Assembly (NCBI GenBank): GCA_016584495.1
Contig: WAID01000015.1
Coordinates: forward strand, 2,356,501 to 2,420,500
Length of the DNA stretch: 64,000 nucleotides
Direction of reading: 5' to 3'
From: Celoporthe dispersa
Taxonomy: Eukaryota; Ascomycota; Sordariomycetes; Diaporthales; Cryphonectriaceae
The notes beneath the pieces were generated by a model. The model had not been told where the DNA came from, searched no databases, and was given only the letters and a program-made list of their open reading frames with translations. The stretch's first letter is position 1, and every line of letters starts with the position of its first letter. The translations under genes and the position numbers were made by a program. Positions 22,812 to 33,289 of this stretch are shown here, one piece after another.

Positions 22812-22904
22812 ATTTACAGAACTCCGGCTAAGGAGACTTCGTGCTTGCGCAATGCGAAAATGCAGGTACCAATCGTTGAGACCACGGGAAGCAATCTCAG
22901 CCTA

Positions 22905-23624
22905 CTGGATGGCGTGCACCTATCAGTTTGTTCGTATATATCCGTGAGGGTAGTAGAGAGGAATGCGAGAGCAGATCGACAGTCTTGAGGTCTTGCTCTT
23001 TTCCCAGCTGGAGGTCATTGCCTGAGTAAATTGACTTGAGCGCTGAGTTTACTCCGTTACGTGGATGCTGATCCCGGAGGCGGAACGAGTGTTTCCTGCT
23101 CTAAGCTGGTGATTCGAACTTGCTGAAGACGATGGATGTGTGGGTGAATAAGCTGCAGCAGGCTGGTTTGGGTTGATTCACAATAAGGCTCTGCCAGCTT
23201 CTGCTTCCAGGGCTCTCTGATCTATCCCTTCTGTGGATTTTCTAGTTATATACTTAAGCACATTGCTAGCACAGTTGTTTGCTCTTCACACTACTCACCA
23301 CAGTGGATGATAGAGTATTTACCATTGTACGGAGTACAGCCGGAACATTTACAGGGGTCGCCCTGCCCAAGGCCCCTCTTGGCCTGGACAGCTGGACCTG
23401 GCCCCTGACAATGACAATAGGCTCCGCACTACTCACTGGCTTTACCCCCCAATCCAGACCCCAAGTCACAGCTCACCAGGGCCATACATACGATTCCAGC
23501 TCCTTGGAAACGCAAGAGACAACATCGACACAAACCCAATCTCTACGTCCAACCGGGTCGACAATCAACCGTGCAGAGTACCTCCAATGAATGGCCCACC
23601 CGTGCCACAAGGGAAGCTGCCAAG
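22905..23624. other. Intergenic and 5' leader of recyclin-1 gene
   Basis: No separate gene is seen. The 23279-23590 frame directly upstream of the recyclin gene has no domain character and probably belongs to its promoter and leader. Confidence 0.5.
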
Positions 23625-26600
23625 ATGTCACGGTTCAGCAGGGCTCAAGGCCCTCAGAACAACAGCATCCTCAACAGCATCCGGGCGGCCGAGATGATTG
23701 ACAACAAGGCCGCCCTACCAGCTGGTACGCCTTGGGCCTCTCCTATTCCCTCTCCTCCCTCGCCTTTGAGGCCTTGGGTATCCTCTGTACCAGATCAGGT
23801 CTCTTGCTTTCTCTCTGTGTGTGTGCGCGCGCTTCCGCTGACAAGAAGCTATGTTCTCGTCCTTCCTGCAGAGATCCTCGTCACGATCCTCGACTATCTC
23901 CCCGTCTCCGACCTCCTCCGCTTCGCCCGAACCTCCTCCCGCATGCGCGAGATGGTCTACGATGACACGCGGTGGGTTGCCCGACTAAAAGGCATGGGCC
24001 TGTGGGACGAGGCCGAGGCCAGAAAGAGGTTCGAGGACGCCATGAGGAGGCGCAAGGAGGCCGCCGACAGCGAGGCAAAGGCACGCGCCGCCTCTGCTGC
24101 TGCCACGGGTGGTGGTGGTGTAGGAGGAGGAGGAGGAGGAGGAGGAGGGGCGGGCCCGCCAGCGGCAGCAAAGAGGCAGAGCGGGACGGTGTTTTTCGAT
24201 GCCGAGAGGGAGGAGGAGAGGAGGAGGCGCGCCAGCTCGGCCGCCAAGGCTGTCCCACCGCCGGCCGCCAGGGACAGAGCTGCGTCCGGGGCCTCGGTGC
24301 TGCGGGACGGCTTCGAGACGCTGAGCATGGGCGGTAGCCCTGCGCTCTCGCAACAGATGTCGCCCACGAGCCCCAAGGACCCGCTGCGGGACTCGGAGGC
24401 TCTCCTGCAGGTGCTCAAGAACGCGAGGAGCGTGCGCGGCCACGCCAGGGAGGAGTACGGCAAGATCTACGGGGCGCTGGGCCCGTTCTACTTCGACCTC
24501 GTGCGCGCCAAGAGCCATGCCGACCCTGCCGTGTTCAAGGTGTTCCGTGACCCGGAGAACCAGGCGAGGATGCTGGCCAACCTGCACGTCTTTGCACGGA
24601 GCGACTGGGCTGCGGGGTGGAGGCAGAGGGAGGAGAAGCTGACGCGCATGACCAATATCTTCGAGAGCGCGGTGCTCAGGGAGTTCGAACAGGGCTACGA
24701 GGTCTGGGACGTCGAGGGGCGGATGAAGCGGTACGCGCACGTGCTGGATACGCTGAACAGCGCGGCCGGCGAGGATCTCTTCGTCCATAAGCACCCGATC
24801 TTCTCGGACAGGGCGATCGTTGCCAACCCGTCTGACTGCCTGCGGTACTCGGACGCCGACGCGATCACGCTGGAGCCGTCTCGACAATTCTTCGAGGCCC
24901 TGGCCAGGAAGCTCAACGAGCAGGCCGAGGTCATCGGCACGGTCTTTCCGAAGCCTGGCAAGATCTTCTGGGCGTTTGTCGACAAGGTCCGGGAGGACGT
25001 CATCATGGACTATACGACATCGATCTGTGACGAGGCGCGGGTCAGGAGCATAGAGTGCTACCTGCGCGCGGTCTCGGGCATCTTCGAGCAGTGCCTGCAG
25101 TTCTCCCGCTCCCTGGACGTGCCCGGCTGCACCAGGGAAGAGCACGAAGAAAAGGCCAGAGAGCAGTCCTACCGGGTGGTTGAGCCTCATCTGGATCTCT
25201 ATCTGCAGGATGAGCTTGAGTTCTTCCAGGGCAGGGCGGAAGAGGAGGTGGGCAGCTGGGAGAGGAAGCTGTCCGAGCAGGATGCCACGGTGGAGTCATT
25301 CTACATGTCCAATTTCAACCGGCAGGTGGACAAGAAGGACTTCATGAGCTCGTTCAAGAAGGCCATTATGATGCCCGTCACGGTGCTGCCGACCCTGCCT
25401 GGGCAGCTGCTCAGCTCCCCCTTCAGCTCGGCATCCACCAAGTCCGCACCCGCACCGGCGGCAGATGGGCTAGCGGCTCCAGGGTCGAGGCCAGCAACGC
25501 CCGTTGGGAGATCACCAGAGCGAAAGGCCACGCCGCTCCCGGAGAAGGCTCCGACCGATGAAGTCGCAGCCAAAGCCGCCCTCATGGCCTCGAGGCTCGA
25601 GGGCATCAAGACCCTCTTCAGTATCGAGGTCGCCCTCCAGCTCACACACCTGGCCAAGACCAGCCTCGGCCGCGCCGCCGTCTTCATCAGCCTAGGTGGG
25701 CAGTCTGGCGGCGAGGCCCGTGACCAGTGCGCCCAGATCTTCGTCAGCCTCCTCCGCATCTTGGGCAACAGGCACATCAAGCCGGGCTTCGAAAAGGCAG
25801 TGGACCATCTATCTGGCTACAAGGCCCGAGAAGTGACGGACCATAGCGCCCAGAGCGGTGTAGCGCCGCTGGTCACCTTCATCGAGCTCGTCAACGTGGG
25901 CGACCTGATCTCGCAGATGATCGACGTGTTCTTTGAGCAGCAGCTCGCCACGCCCAAGATCGCAGACCGCAACGACTTCCTGGACCAGTCCGGCCTGGCC
26001 AAGAAGAAGTTCGAGCAGATGCTGGACGAGAGCGTCGCCGCAGGGCTGAACAAGGGCATCGACGTGTTGATGGACGAGGTCGAGTACATTTGCGCCACGA
26101 CACAGCTGCCGACAGACTACAACCCCCTGGCCCCCGAGGGCCACGCCCTCGGCGCGCCGGACAAGCGGTCGAGCGTGCAGAGCTTTGCGTCCTTCGGCAG
26201 CCAGAAGCACGCCGCGCACGCCGGCGACCTGGGGCCGACACAGACAGCGCGCCGCGTCGTGGAGCTTGTGTCCTCGCACACGGGCATGCTGGTCGGCAGC
26301 ACCGAGAAGACGATGCTGGAGGTGTTCAACGGCGAGGTCGGCCTGCGGCTGTTCACGGCCGTGTGCAAGCACATCAAGCGGCAGCGCATCTCGACCGAGG
26401 GGGCCATCAAGCTCATCGCCGACATGACGCTGTACTTTGAGTACATCCAGACCCTCAAGAACCCGGACCTGCTCGCCTACTTCCGCGCCCTGCGCGAGCT
26501 CAGCCAGATCTACCTCATCGACCCGCGCCACTCCAAGGACATGGCCACCATTATCGCCGACGGGGACCGCTTCGGCGGCATCTTTCGCGCCGAGGAGGTC

Positions 26601-26690
26601 TATGAGTTTGCCGAGCGGCGGGCGGACTGGTATCAGGTGAAGAGGGATGTCGAGAGGGCCATGTATGGGCTGGAGTGTAGTGTTATGTGA
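23625..26690 (+). CDS. RCY1: Recyclin-1, F-box protein with exocyst Sec10-like region and CaaX box
   Basis: Exons 23625-23724 and 23872-26690, 972 aa. Splicing gives LPAEILVTILDYLPVSDLL, a standard F-box beginning near residue 33, which binds Skp1. A low-complexity segment with a poly-Gly tract follows (24109-24150). Residues beyond about 240 are the long helical Sec10/recyclin region (for example HPIFSDRAIVANPSDCLRYS). The protein ends CSVM, a CaaX farnesylation signal; budding-yeast Rcy1 also ends in a CaaX box. Family role: endosome-to-plasma-membrane recycling of cargo such as v-SNAREs. The ATG at 23625 follows the leader. The intron (147 nt) is a multiple of three and has no stop, so unspliced RNA also stays open. 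Confidence 0.9.
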   Translation: MSRFSRAQGPQNNSILNSIRAAEMIDNKAALPAGTPWASPIPSPPSPLRPWVSSVPDQVSCFLSVCVRALPLTRSYVLVLPAEILVTILDYLPVSDLLRFARTSSRMREMVYDDTRWVARLKGMGLWDEAEARKRFEDAMRRRKEAADSEAKARAASAAATGGGGVGGGGGGGGGAGPPAAAKRQSGTVFFDAEREEERRRRASSAAKAVPPPAARDRAASGASVLRDGFETLSMGGSPALSQQMSPTSPKDPLRDSEALLQVLKNARSVRGHAREEYGKIYGALGPFYFDLVRAKSHADPAVFKVFRDPENQARMLANLHVFARSDWAAGWRQREEKLTRMTNIFESAVLREFEQGYEVWDVEGRMKRYAHVLDTLNSAAGEDLFVHKHPIFSDRAIVANPSDCLRYSDADAITLEPSRQFFEALARKLNEQAEVIGTVFPKPGKIFWAFVDKVREDVIMDYTTSICDEARVRSIECYLRAVSGIFEQCLQFSRSLDVPGCTREEHEEKAREQSYRVVEPHLDLYLQDELEFFQGRAEEEVGSWERKLSEQDATVESFYMSNFNRQVDKKDFMSSFKKAIMMPVTVLPTLPGQLLSSPFSSASTKSAPAPAADGLAAPGSRPATPVGRSPERKATPLPEKAPTDEVAAKAALMASRLEGIKTLFSIEVALQLTHLAKTSLGRAAVFISLGGQSGGEARDQCAQIFVSLLRILGNRHIKPGFEKAVDHLSGYKAREVTDHSAQSGVAPLVTFIELVNVGDLISQMIDVFFEQQLATPKIADRNDFLDQSGLAKKKFEQMLDESVAAGLNKGIDVLMDEVEYICATTQLPTDYNPLAPEGHALGAPDKRSSVQSFASFGSQKHAAHAGDLGPTQTARRVVELVSSHTGMLVGSTEKTMLEVFNGEVGLRLFTAVCKHIKRQRISTEGAIKLIADMTLYFEYIQTLKNPDLLAYFRALRELSQIYLIDPRHSKDMATIIADGDRFGGIFRAEEVYEFAERRADWYQVKRDVERAMYGLECSVM
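24109..24150 (+). repeat. Coding GGN run (poly-glycine)
   Basis: A purine-rich GGT/GGA run encodes about a dozen glycines with one interrupting Val, just after the F-box in recyclin-1. It is probably a flexible linker and length-variable. Confidence 0.85.
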
Positions 26691-27182
26691 GATGGGTTGA
26701 GGTGTGGGATATATATGTGTGTGTGTCATTTAGAATGGATGATTTATACAAAAGAAACACTGGTCATGAAGCACGGCGTTCTGGGGTAGGGGGAGCAGCA
26801 GGGTGCCTCTTTTCTTTTCTTTCTTTTTTTAACCAACAAAACCCAGGAGATTATCGATATTATGAGCAGAAAATGAGCAGAAAAATGGGAAATCAATAAT
26901 GATTTTCTTCATTGTTCCTGAATTCTCCTTCAGGTCACTTTCCAGGTTGCTTTTCGATTTAGCCAGTGCTCTTCACCTTTCGTCGTTCATACATTCTACT
27001 GATGCCCAATGCCTGGTAGGTTGAGCAGAGAGATCGTTGACGCAGGCCCCCCGCTGGCTGGAGCCTGAAACTTCTGCTGGGTTCAATCTATAGTACTTAG
27101 ATTCCTGCAGCAAGCTCTAGAATGATCCGTGCAGCTCTTTCTATCTTTTGTCCATGTAGCCAGCATTCCTTTGATAATGGCA
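26691..27182. other. Convergent 3' intergenic region
   Basis: This holds the 3' ends of recyclin-1 (plus) and the Irc20-like gene (minus). A GT run follows the recyclin stop, and a pyrimidine-rich stretch lies near 26808-26830. No gene is seen. Confidence 0.6.
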
Positions 27183-30100
27183 TTATCCGTCTGAACTCAA
27201 GTCGGGGAGAGATTCTGACGCGTTGACCCTCTCAGATGAGTAATAATACTCTCTCCTCTGGTCCGCAGCCTCAGCAGCCAAGAATCCCCTGATCGCTATA
27301 CCGGGGTTCTTAGCCCCTCCTTGGCCGCCAGCCCCATTGCTCTGCTGGCTTATGTGCCCGAAGAGGCAGTCCCACAGATCTCCTGTATCTACTGCCTCGC
27401 CCTGCGTCTTGTGGCGGCCCATCAGCTTCGACAGGCTCGCATGCTCGAGCTCCATAGAGTTAGCGGCCTCGATGGCCTCGTCCGCAAGCTCGGCGGCGGC
27501 GGCCGTGGACTTGCCCTTCTTGTCGCCCTTGCGGGTCTGATCGGTTATGTGTGCCATGCGACGTCGCACCGAGAGCCTGTAGATGGACTCCTCGACGGTG
27601 CCGTCGACTATATAGAGCCACACGGTAGTCTCTTGTTCTTGCCCTATCCGGTGCACACGTGCGATGGCTTGGAGCTCGATAGCTGTGTTGATAAGTGGCT
27701 CGCATAGGAAAACGTGCTGCTAATATCAGCATGCCAGGTATTGAGAAAGAGGAGGGGGGGAGGGGATTGGGGAGGAAAGTTTGCATGAAAATTATGAACT
27801 AGTCTTGGGTACACTCAACATACCGATGCGTTCACAAGATTCAATCCCGAGGAATGTGCACGCGCGTGCAGAAGAAAACACTCGATCGCTGGATCTTCTT
27901 TGAAGTCCGTAATACCGTTCGGCCGGTCAAACGAAGTGAACACGATCCGATAGCGCGTAAACGCCAGTCCAAGCACAGACAGGAAATCCGCGTACTGCGA
28001 GAAGATGATCGACTTGGCACCTGGGTCGTTGTCGCGTAGCCACAGCAGGTGCCTCACAAGATTGTCAACCTTTGTGGTGAAAGCAGGCCCCTTGAGGTCG
28101 ATGTTGCGGATATCGGCGAGTTTGTCGCTGCTGAATTCAGTGTAGATCATGGGCTTGTTGGGTGTCGAGTCAGCCTGGGAGCAATCCCCATCAGACTTCT
28201 TAAGCGGCGGACCTGTCGCTGGAGTCTCGGAATGAATCTTCAGTTCTTGTGGCTTGAGTGTGATGTCGTGTAGATTCGCGGTGTAGAGTCGCTTCTTGCA
28301 GACAGGACAATTATGATTTGCCTTGAACCACAAGGTGATGCATTCTTTGCAGAACTGGTGGCCGCAAACAGTGAGAACGCCGATCGTGAAGTCCTCGCGG
28401 CATATGATGCACATCCGCGATTCGCCATCAGTAGCATCCATATCCTTCAGGTGGAGGAGATATCGGTGCTTTGATTGGGACGAGTCCAGTTTTCTACTTA
28501 GTGTCTCTTCGTAGACCATGAGCTGCCTTTCCTCAACCTGATTTGTTGAGCCTTCGTAAGGAGCGACCCTGCGTGATTTCGTGTCAGCAAATTTGGCTTT
28601 TGAAATGGTGGAGTCTCAGAGGTCAACATTGTCAACATATCTCTCAAGACTCGTGGATCTGGAAAGAGTCCGGACCAAAACGGGACATACATGTCGGATA
28701 CGCTCTGCAGTTGGCGATAAAACTCAACCCGAGCATTCATCGCGGCAGTGAAGAGGTCGAGCTCCTGGTTCATCGCCTGTGCGACCTTCTGCTGTTCCGT
28801 GAGCTGTTTTTGGGTGTTGTAGAGTTGTTTATCGAGTATTTCCATCTCGACCTGAACGCGCTTCGAACCTTGACCAACGTTGCTTCGTAACTTGACTTTG
28901 GCGGCGCGTAGCTCCCATACTGCAGTCCTCAGTGAGTCTTGAGATCGCGGCTTGATTTCATTGCGCAACTGAAACAATTCCAGCAGTTTTTCCGGATATG
29001 GACCTTGGCCCGCTTCAGCTTGACGCAGAGATGTCTTTGCCTCATGGTTGACGAGCTCGCTGACCTGGCCAGTCAAGACTGCCTCGCGATCAGCGATCGC
29101 CGTCCTCAAAATCTGTACGTAGACGACGATCTCTTCCATGAGCTTGGTGGAGTCCTCGAACTCCTCGCCTGTCAACTCAATCTCATCATCCTCGTCGACG
29201 AGGGGCTTCAATAGGAGCTGGATCACGTGTTCTCGCCACTCATCCAATTGTTCCGCTTGGCCATTGAGCTCGCTTGCCAAACCCTCCAGAGTCTCGACAA
29301 TAGCGCGGCTTTCAATACCATGATGGTCGAGGCTCTTGTAGTCAGGAATGGTGGCGAAGCTCTGCCGGCTCGCCGACGTGGAAATCTTCTTCATGAGCTT
29401 GAGGGCCTTTCGCCGGCTCTCCTCGAGGATCTCACGACGGACAGCCTTTGCCTTGTCGTACCCTTCAGCCTCCAACTTCTCCAGTCGATGATACTCGTCA
29501 GACTCTGGGTCGGTCATCTCCTCATTAGACTTGATTTGGAAATAGGCATTCGCACAAAAGAAAAGAGCCTTGTGTTGGACCTCCAGTGCTGATCGAAGCC
29601 GTCGACGAGCGTCTCCTGCTTTACCTGTGTTGATTTCATTAATGTCTCCATCGCTGTCGTCCTCATCGCTACCGTGACCTGCGTTCGGCTGAGACACTTT
29701 CGCTTGATCTATCATCCGGTGAAGATACTTCCGGCATTCCTCGACGATGCCATTGCTGGCATCCAGAGCGTCTTGCCAGATCTCTAAGGCGGTCTTAACA
29801 CGCGGCGAATTCTCCAGAAGCTGACCTCTGGTGAGCTTTGCCAAGAGCAATGCACGCTGGTCCGCTCGCATTGAGCCTTCGCTCTGGTCAATCATCACAT
29901 CCAAAACCTCTGCCACGGTGCGCATCGGACCATTTCTGTGGCCTAGAGCTCTTCTATTTCGCATGCCAACTTCCGGATGTAAAGCTGTCTGTCGCAGGCG
30001 GTCGAGGGCGGTCCTCATCGCTTCTAGCACGCTCGGACTGTCCGGGTCCCAGTCATCGCGCAGGGGCTTGCCGTCTAAGCCGAGGCCGCAGGCGCGAACG

Positions 30101-32013
30101 ACCTCCTTGAACAAATTTTGATAGTGCTGTTCCTCGACCGCAGTGAAGGGCATGGTGATCACGTAGCGCTTCTGGGCCGGGATATAGATCTCATGCCTGA
30201 CGAGCCGCTTCGAGTGACGGAGGGCGAGCTGGTTGAATAGTCGTTTGAAGCCATCCTTGTGGTGCCGGATCAAGGCATTCCACGCTGGAAGGTTGAATGC
30301 GAAGGGTTCGTACCGTAAAAACAGCAATAAGCCTCGGAGATCCTCGACCGAATCTTTAACCGGCGTGCCTGTGACGCCCCACGAGTTTATTCGAGGGATC
30401 AGTCTTGCAAGAGTAGCAGACTTGGAGACGCCGCTCTCGATCATCTGCGCCTCGTCCATGCACACGCGCCACCAGCAGAGCTGCGTCAGGGGGGTTGTCG
30501 GCCTGTAGTATCTCCGCGGCGCTCGCCTCGCCCGATCCGGCTCCTCCATTGCATAGGCAAGCTCCGACGTCAGGACGTTATACTGTTTTAGTCAGAATTA
30601 GTATAGTCTAAGGGTAGTATTAGATATGAAGTATCTTACCGTGGTTATGACGACTTCTTGACGAGCCAACTCATTGATGAGCGCGTCTGTCTCGCTCGCC
30701 GACGCGCGAGCTGATTTCCTAATACCAGTGTAATCCATGACGCGGAGGCCTGGTGCATGTTTCGCAAGCTCTGAGAGCCACTGATTCTTCAGGGACGACG
30801 GGGCGACGATAAGAGTTCCAGGCGCTGGCCTTATAGCGAGTCCCTGGTATCTGTCAAAGACCTCTGCCGTACCAGGGGGCATACGATGGAGGCAAAACAA
30901 TGCTATCATCTCGACGGTCTTTCCGAGGCCCATCTCCTCGGAAAGAATTCCTCCCTTGAAATTCTGTTCCAGATCTTGGAAACCCTCATGGTCTTTTGTG
31001 ACTTTACCCAGGAGTGGGCTGATGAAGCATCTCTGTCCATCGGCATCCTTGGTCTCGATAAAATGACTCGGAGCATCAAAGTGAGGATGGCCAACTTCCT
31101 TGGTGATGGTGTTGCCGTTCCTATCCAGGGTCCATTCAAAGCCCTCCCGACGCAACATCCACTTTACGGCTCGACGCTGGAATGGGTAGAGCTTTGCTGC
31201 CAGGCCTGGAATCTTGGCGTCTTCGGGAGGCGTGTCCTCGGTGTTGGGAACATGTGCTGCTTCGTAGAATACTCCAGGAGAGCAAGAATGTGCTTTCTTC
31301 TCTGCGGGCACACCACATATCTCTGGGAAAGCCATTGCCATCATGCTTTTACGGAATTTTTGTGTCTGTGGCGGAAATATAGCTGCTTGAGTGGTGGTGC
31401 TGATATTCCATCTCACCTGGAATGTCAGTGTCAATTTCGTGAGATCGTCGTCAGCTTCGAATGTGGCATCAGCAGAGATCCAGATTGCCTCCTCAACATC
31501 AGGATTCAACCAGCAGGCAGCCTTAGCTGCAAGGATGGCAGACAGCCGGTCCGATACGTCCCCTGAATCCAGTGTAAAGGACATGGAGAAACTTTCGTGC
31601 CTCAATAATGGATGAGTAGAGATTGTAAAGATGTGAGACTGCCCATCGTCGGCATCATTTTCGACATCGTCCAGCGCAAATCGGAGAAAGGCATGGATGT
31701 TGGCCAGCCTGAAGGGGTGGACGTCGATGGAAGCACCATCGTTGGGTCTCCGAATGACAAGCTGCTCTCGGATAATGGTCACGCAATCCACCGGCTCCTC
31801 AGTCTCAACTCTCCGACGTTTGGCTGGACGCTCATCGGCCTTGGCGTGTTGGCGTTGGAGGAAATCCAACGCGAAGTCTGGGATGGGATCTGAAAAATGG
31901 GTCAACTTTCACGCCCCTTAGCGTTCTCGTGTGGACTTACCATCTTTGTTGATATTGATGGCAGCGACCCCTAAGGGTGAGCGTTGGGCCTCAACATTCT
32001 CGCGTCCGGCCAT
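27183..32013 (-). CDS. SNF2-family ATPase with RING finger, Irc20/SHPRH type (5 exons)
   Basis: Exons are 32013-31941, 31889-30640, 30582-28691, 28568-27824 and 27716-27183, in frame, 1497 aa. Walker A is GGILSEEMGLGKT (about residue 345) and motif II is MDEAQ (about 484). A long helical insertion full of acidic and coiled-coil-like sequence separates the helicase lobes. Between them lies a C3HC4 RING (CIICREDF...CGHQFC...CPVC, about 1127-1166). The second lobe has SIIFSQY and ARVHRIGQ. The RING embedded between SNF2 lobes is diagnostic of the Irc20/SHPRH group, which are ubiquitin ligases and translocases in recombination and post-replication repair. The intron 28690-28569 must be removed to give SVSDMVAPYEG; otherwise the frame ends early. 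It is divergent with mS41 and convergent with recyclin-1. Confidence 0.88.
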
Positions 32014-32599
32014 GTTTTGATATTTGGACTGAACGAGAGACGCCTTCACAAGATGCTGGATTGGTCGGCTTGATTATGACGCAAAATGCTGTCCCATGTT
32101 GGCGGGGGGGCGGTTGAGGGGGAAGGTGCAAGTGAGGAGGGGATTGGGAAGTGTAAGAGGAAGAGGAAGAGGGGAAGTTAGAAGGAAAGAAGAGAAATAG
32201 CAAAGTCGCCTCGAGGTTGCCGTATGCGCGTGTAAGTCCGGGGGGTTGGTGCTCAGACTATCGGGCCAATGAGAACGACCCCTCCGATTGGCTGGCGCCA
32301 GAGCTTCCGTGACCCCTTCTGAAATTCGCTGACTAGTACGTACCTGCTGGAGCACAGACCACCTAGACTTGTCAGAATTGACAAAGCGTTTTTTCTCGTC
32401 TTTTTTGTTCGGCGTTGACTTCACACGTCGCCAACAATAGCACGCGACAACCCTGTGGCAACAACCACTTCGCCTTCCTCAACGGTGCTCGCCGCGTGAT
32501 GATCTAGGGGATCTGCGCACTCAATCGACCCGAAAACGTTTTTGCACCGGCCTAGAGACGACTTTTCCCGGACAGCCTCCTCCGCCAGAGCAACGCGCC
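32014..32599. promoter_or_regulatory. Bidirectional promoter region, Irc20-like / mS41
   Basis: 586 bp separate two divergent start codons (32013 minus, 32600 plus), with no other gene. Both 5' leaders and a shared promoter must lie here. A purine-rich stretch (plus strand) lies at about 32105-32200. No specific factor site is claimed. Confidence 0.55.
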
Positions 32600-33289
32600 A
32601 TGAAGCCATCACGACTGCAGTCGGCTTTCAGCCTGCTGTCCCGTCCAACCGCTGCCCCCCAGCAACCTCTCCATATCCGATGCGCACATAGACCGGCACA
32701 ACAAGTGCCAGTGATACCATCACCGATCCCCTTCGTCCCCGACGTCGCGACCTTCCTCAAGCTCATCGGCCGTGGCCTGAGCCAGCACACGGCCAAGTTC
32801 CCCACCTGGGAAGCTCTCTTCTCCCTCACATCACCCCAGCTGAAGGAGCTCGGCATAGAGCCCCCGAGGACACGGCGGTACCTGATACACTGGAGGGAAA
32901 ACTACAAGCTCGGTCGGTTCGGGCCGGGCGGCGACATCAAGCACGTGCAGGATGGGAAGGCGAAGCTCGCGGTCGAGGAGATCGAGACCGGCCCGCTCGA
33001 TGTAGTCCGTCGCGTCGTCAACATACCACTCGACAAGAACATAGAGGACGTTCCCGAGCAGGAAAAAGTGAAGGTGGACGGGTACATCGTGCAGGGAACG
33101 GGCGTTGCCGGACCCTACGCCCTACCGATGAAGGGTGCAAAGGCCGCTATTGTGGCCGCCACAGAGGGCATGTGGGAGGAGAAGAGAGGGCGCAAGATCG
33201 ATGGTGGCGAGAGGAGACGGGCAGAGGTGCGCTTCAAGAGGAGGGTGGCTGAGCGCAAGGCACAGCGGGAGGCCATGGGCTTCATATAA
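32600..33289 (+). CDS. Mitochondrial small-subunit ribosomal protein mS41 (IGR motif)
   Basis: A single exon of 229 aa. The N-terminus is basic and hydroxylated without acidic residues, fitting a mitochondrial presequence (MKPSRLQSAFSLLSR). The IGR motif follows (FLKLIGRGLSQHTAKFPTW... then LGI and RRYLIHW). This is the hallmark of yeast Fyv4/mS41, a mitochondrion-specific small-subunit protein. The C-terminus is strongly basic, as for rRNA-contacting proteins. It is longer than the minimal IGR domain, which is common in filamentous fungi. Confidence 0.87.
   Translation: MKPSRLQSAFSLLSRPTAAPQQPLHIRCAHRPAQQVPVIPSPIPFVPDVATFLKLIGRGLSQHTAKFPTWEALFSLTSPQLKELGIEPPRTRRYLIHWRENYKLGRFGPGGDIKHVQDGKAKLAVEEIETGPLDVVRRVVNIPLDKNIEDVPEQEKVKVDGYIVQGTGVAGPYALPMKGAKAAIVAATEGMWEEKRGRKIDGGERRRAEVRFKRRVAERKAQREAMGFI

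Noticed and set aside
23985..26729. Long minus-strand frames of 401 and 306 codons
   Set aside because: They overlap recyclin-1 antisense; the real gene has family motifs and the antisense frames do not.
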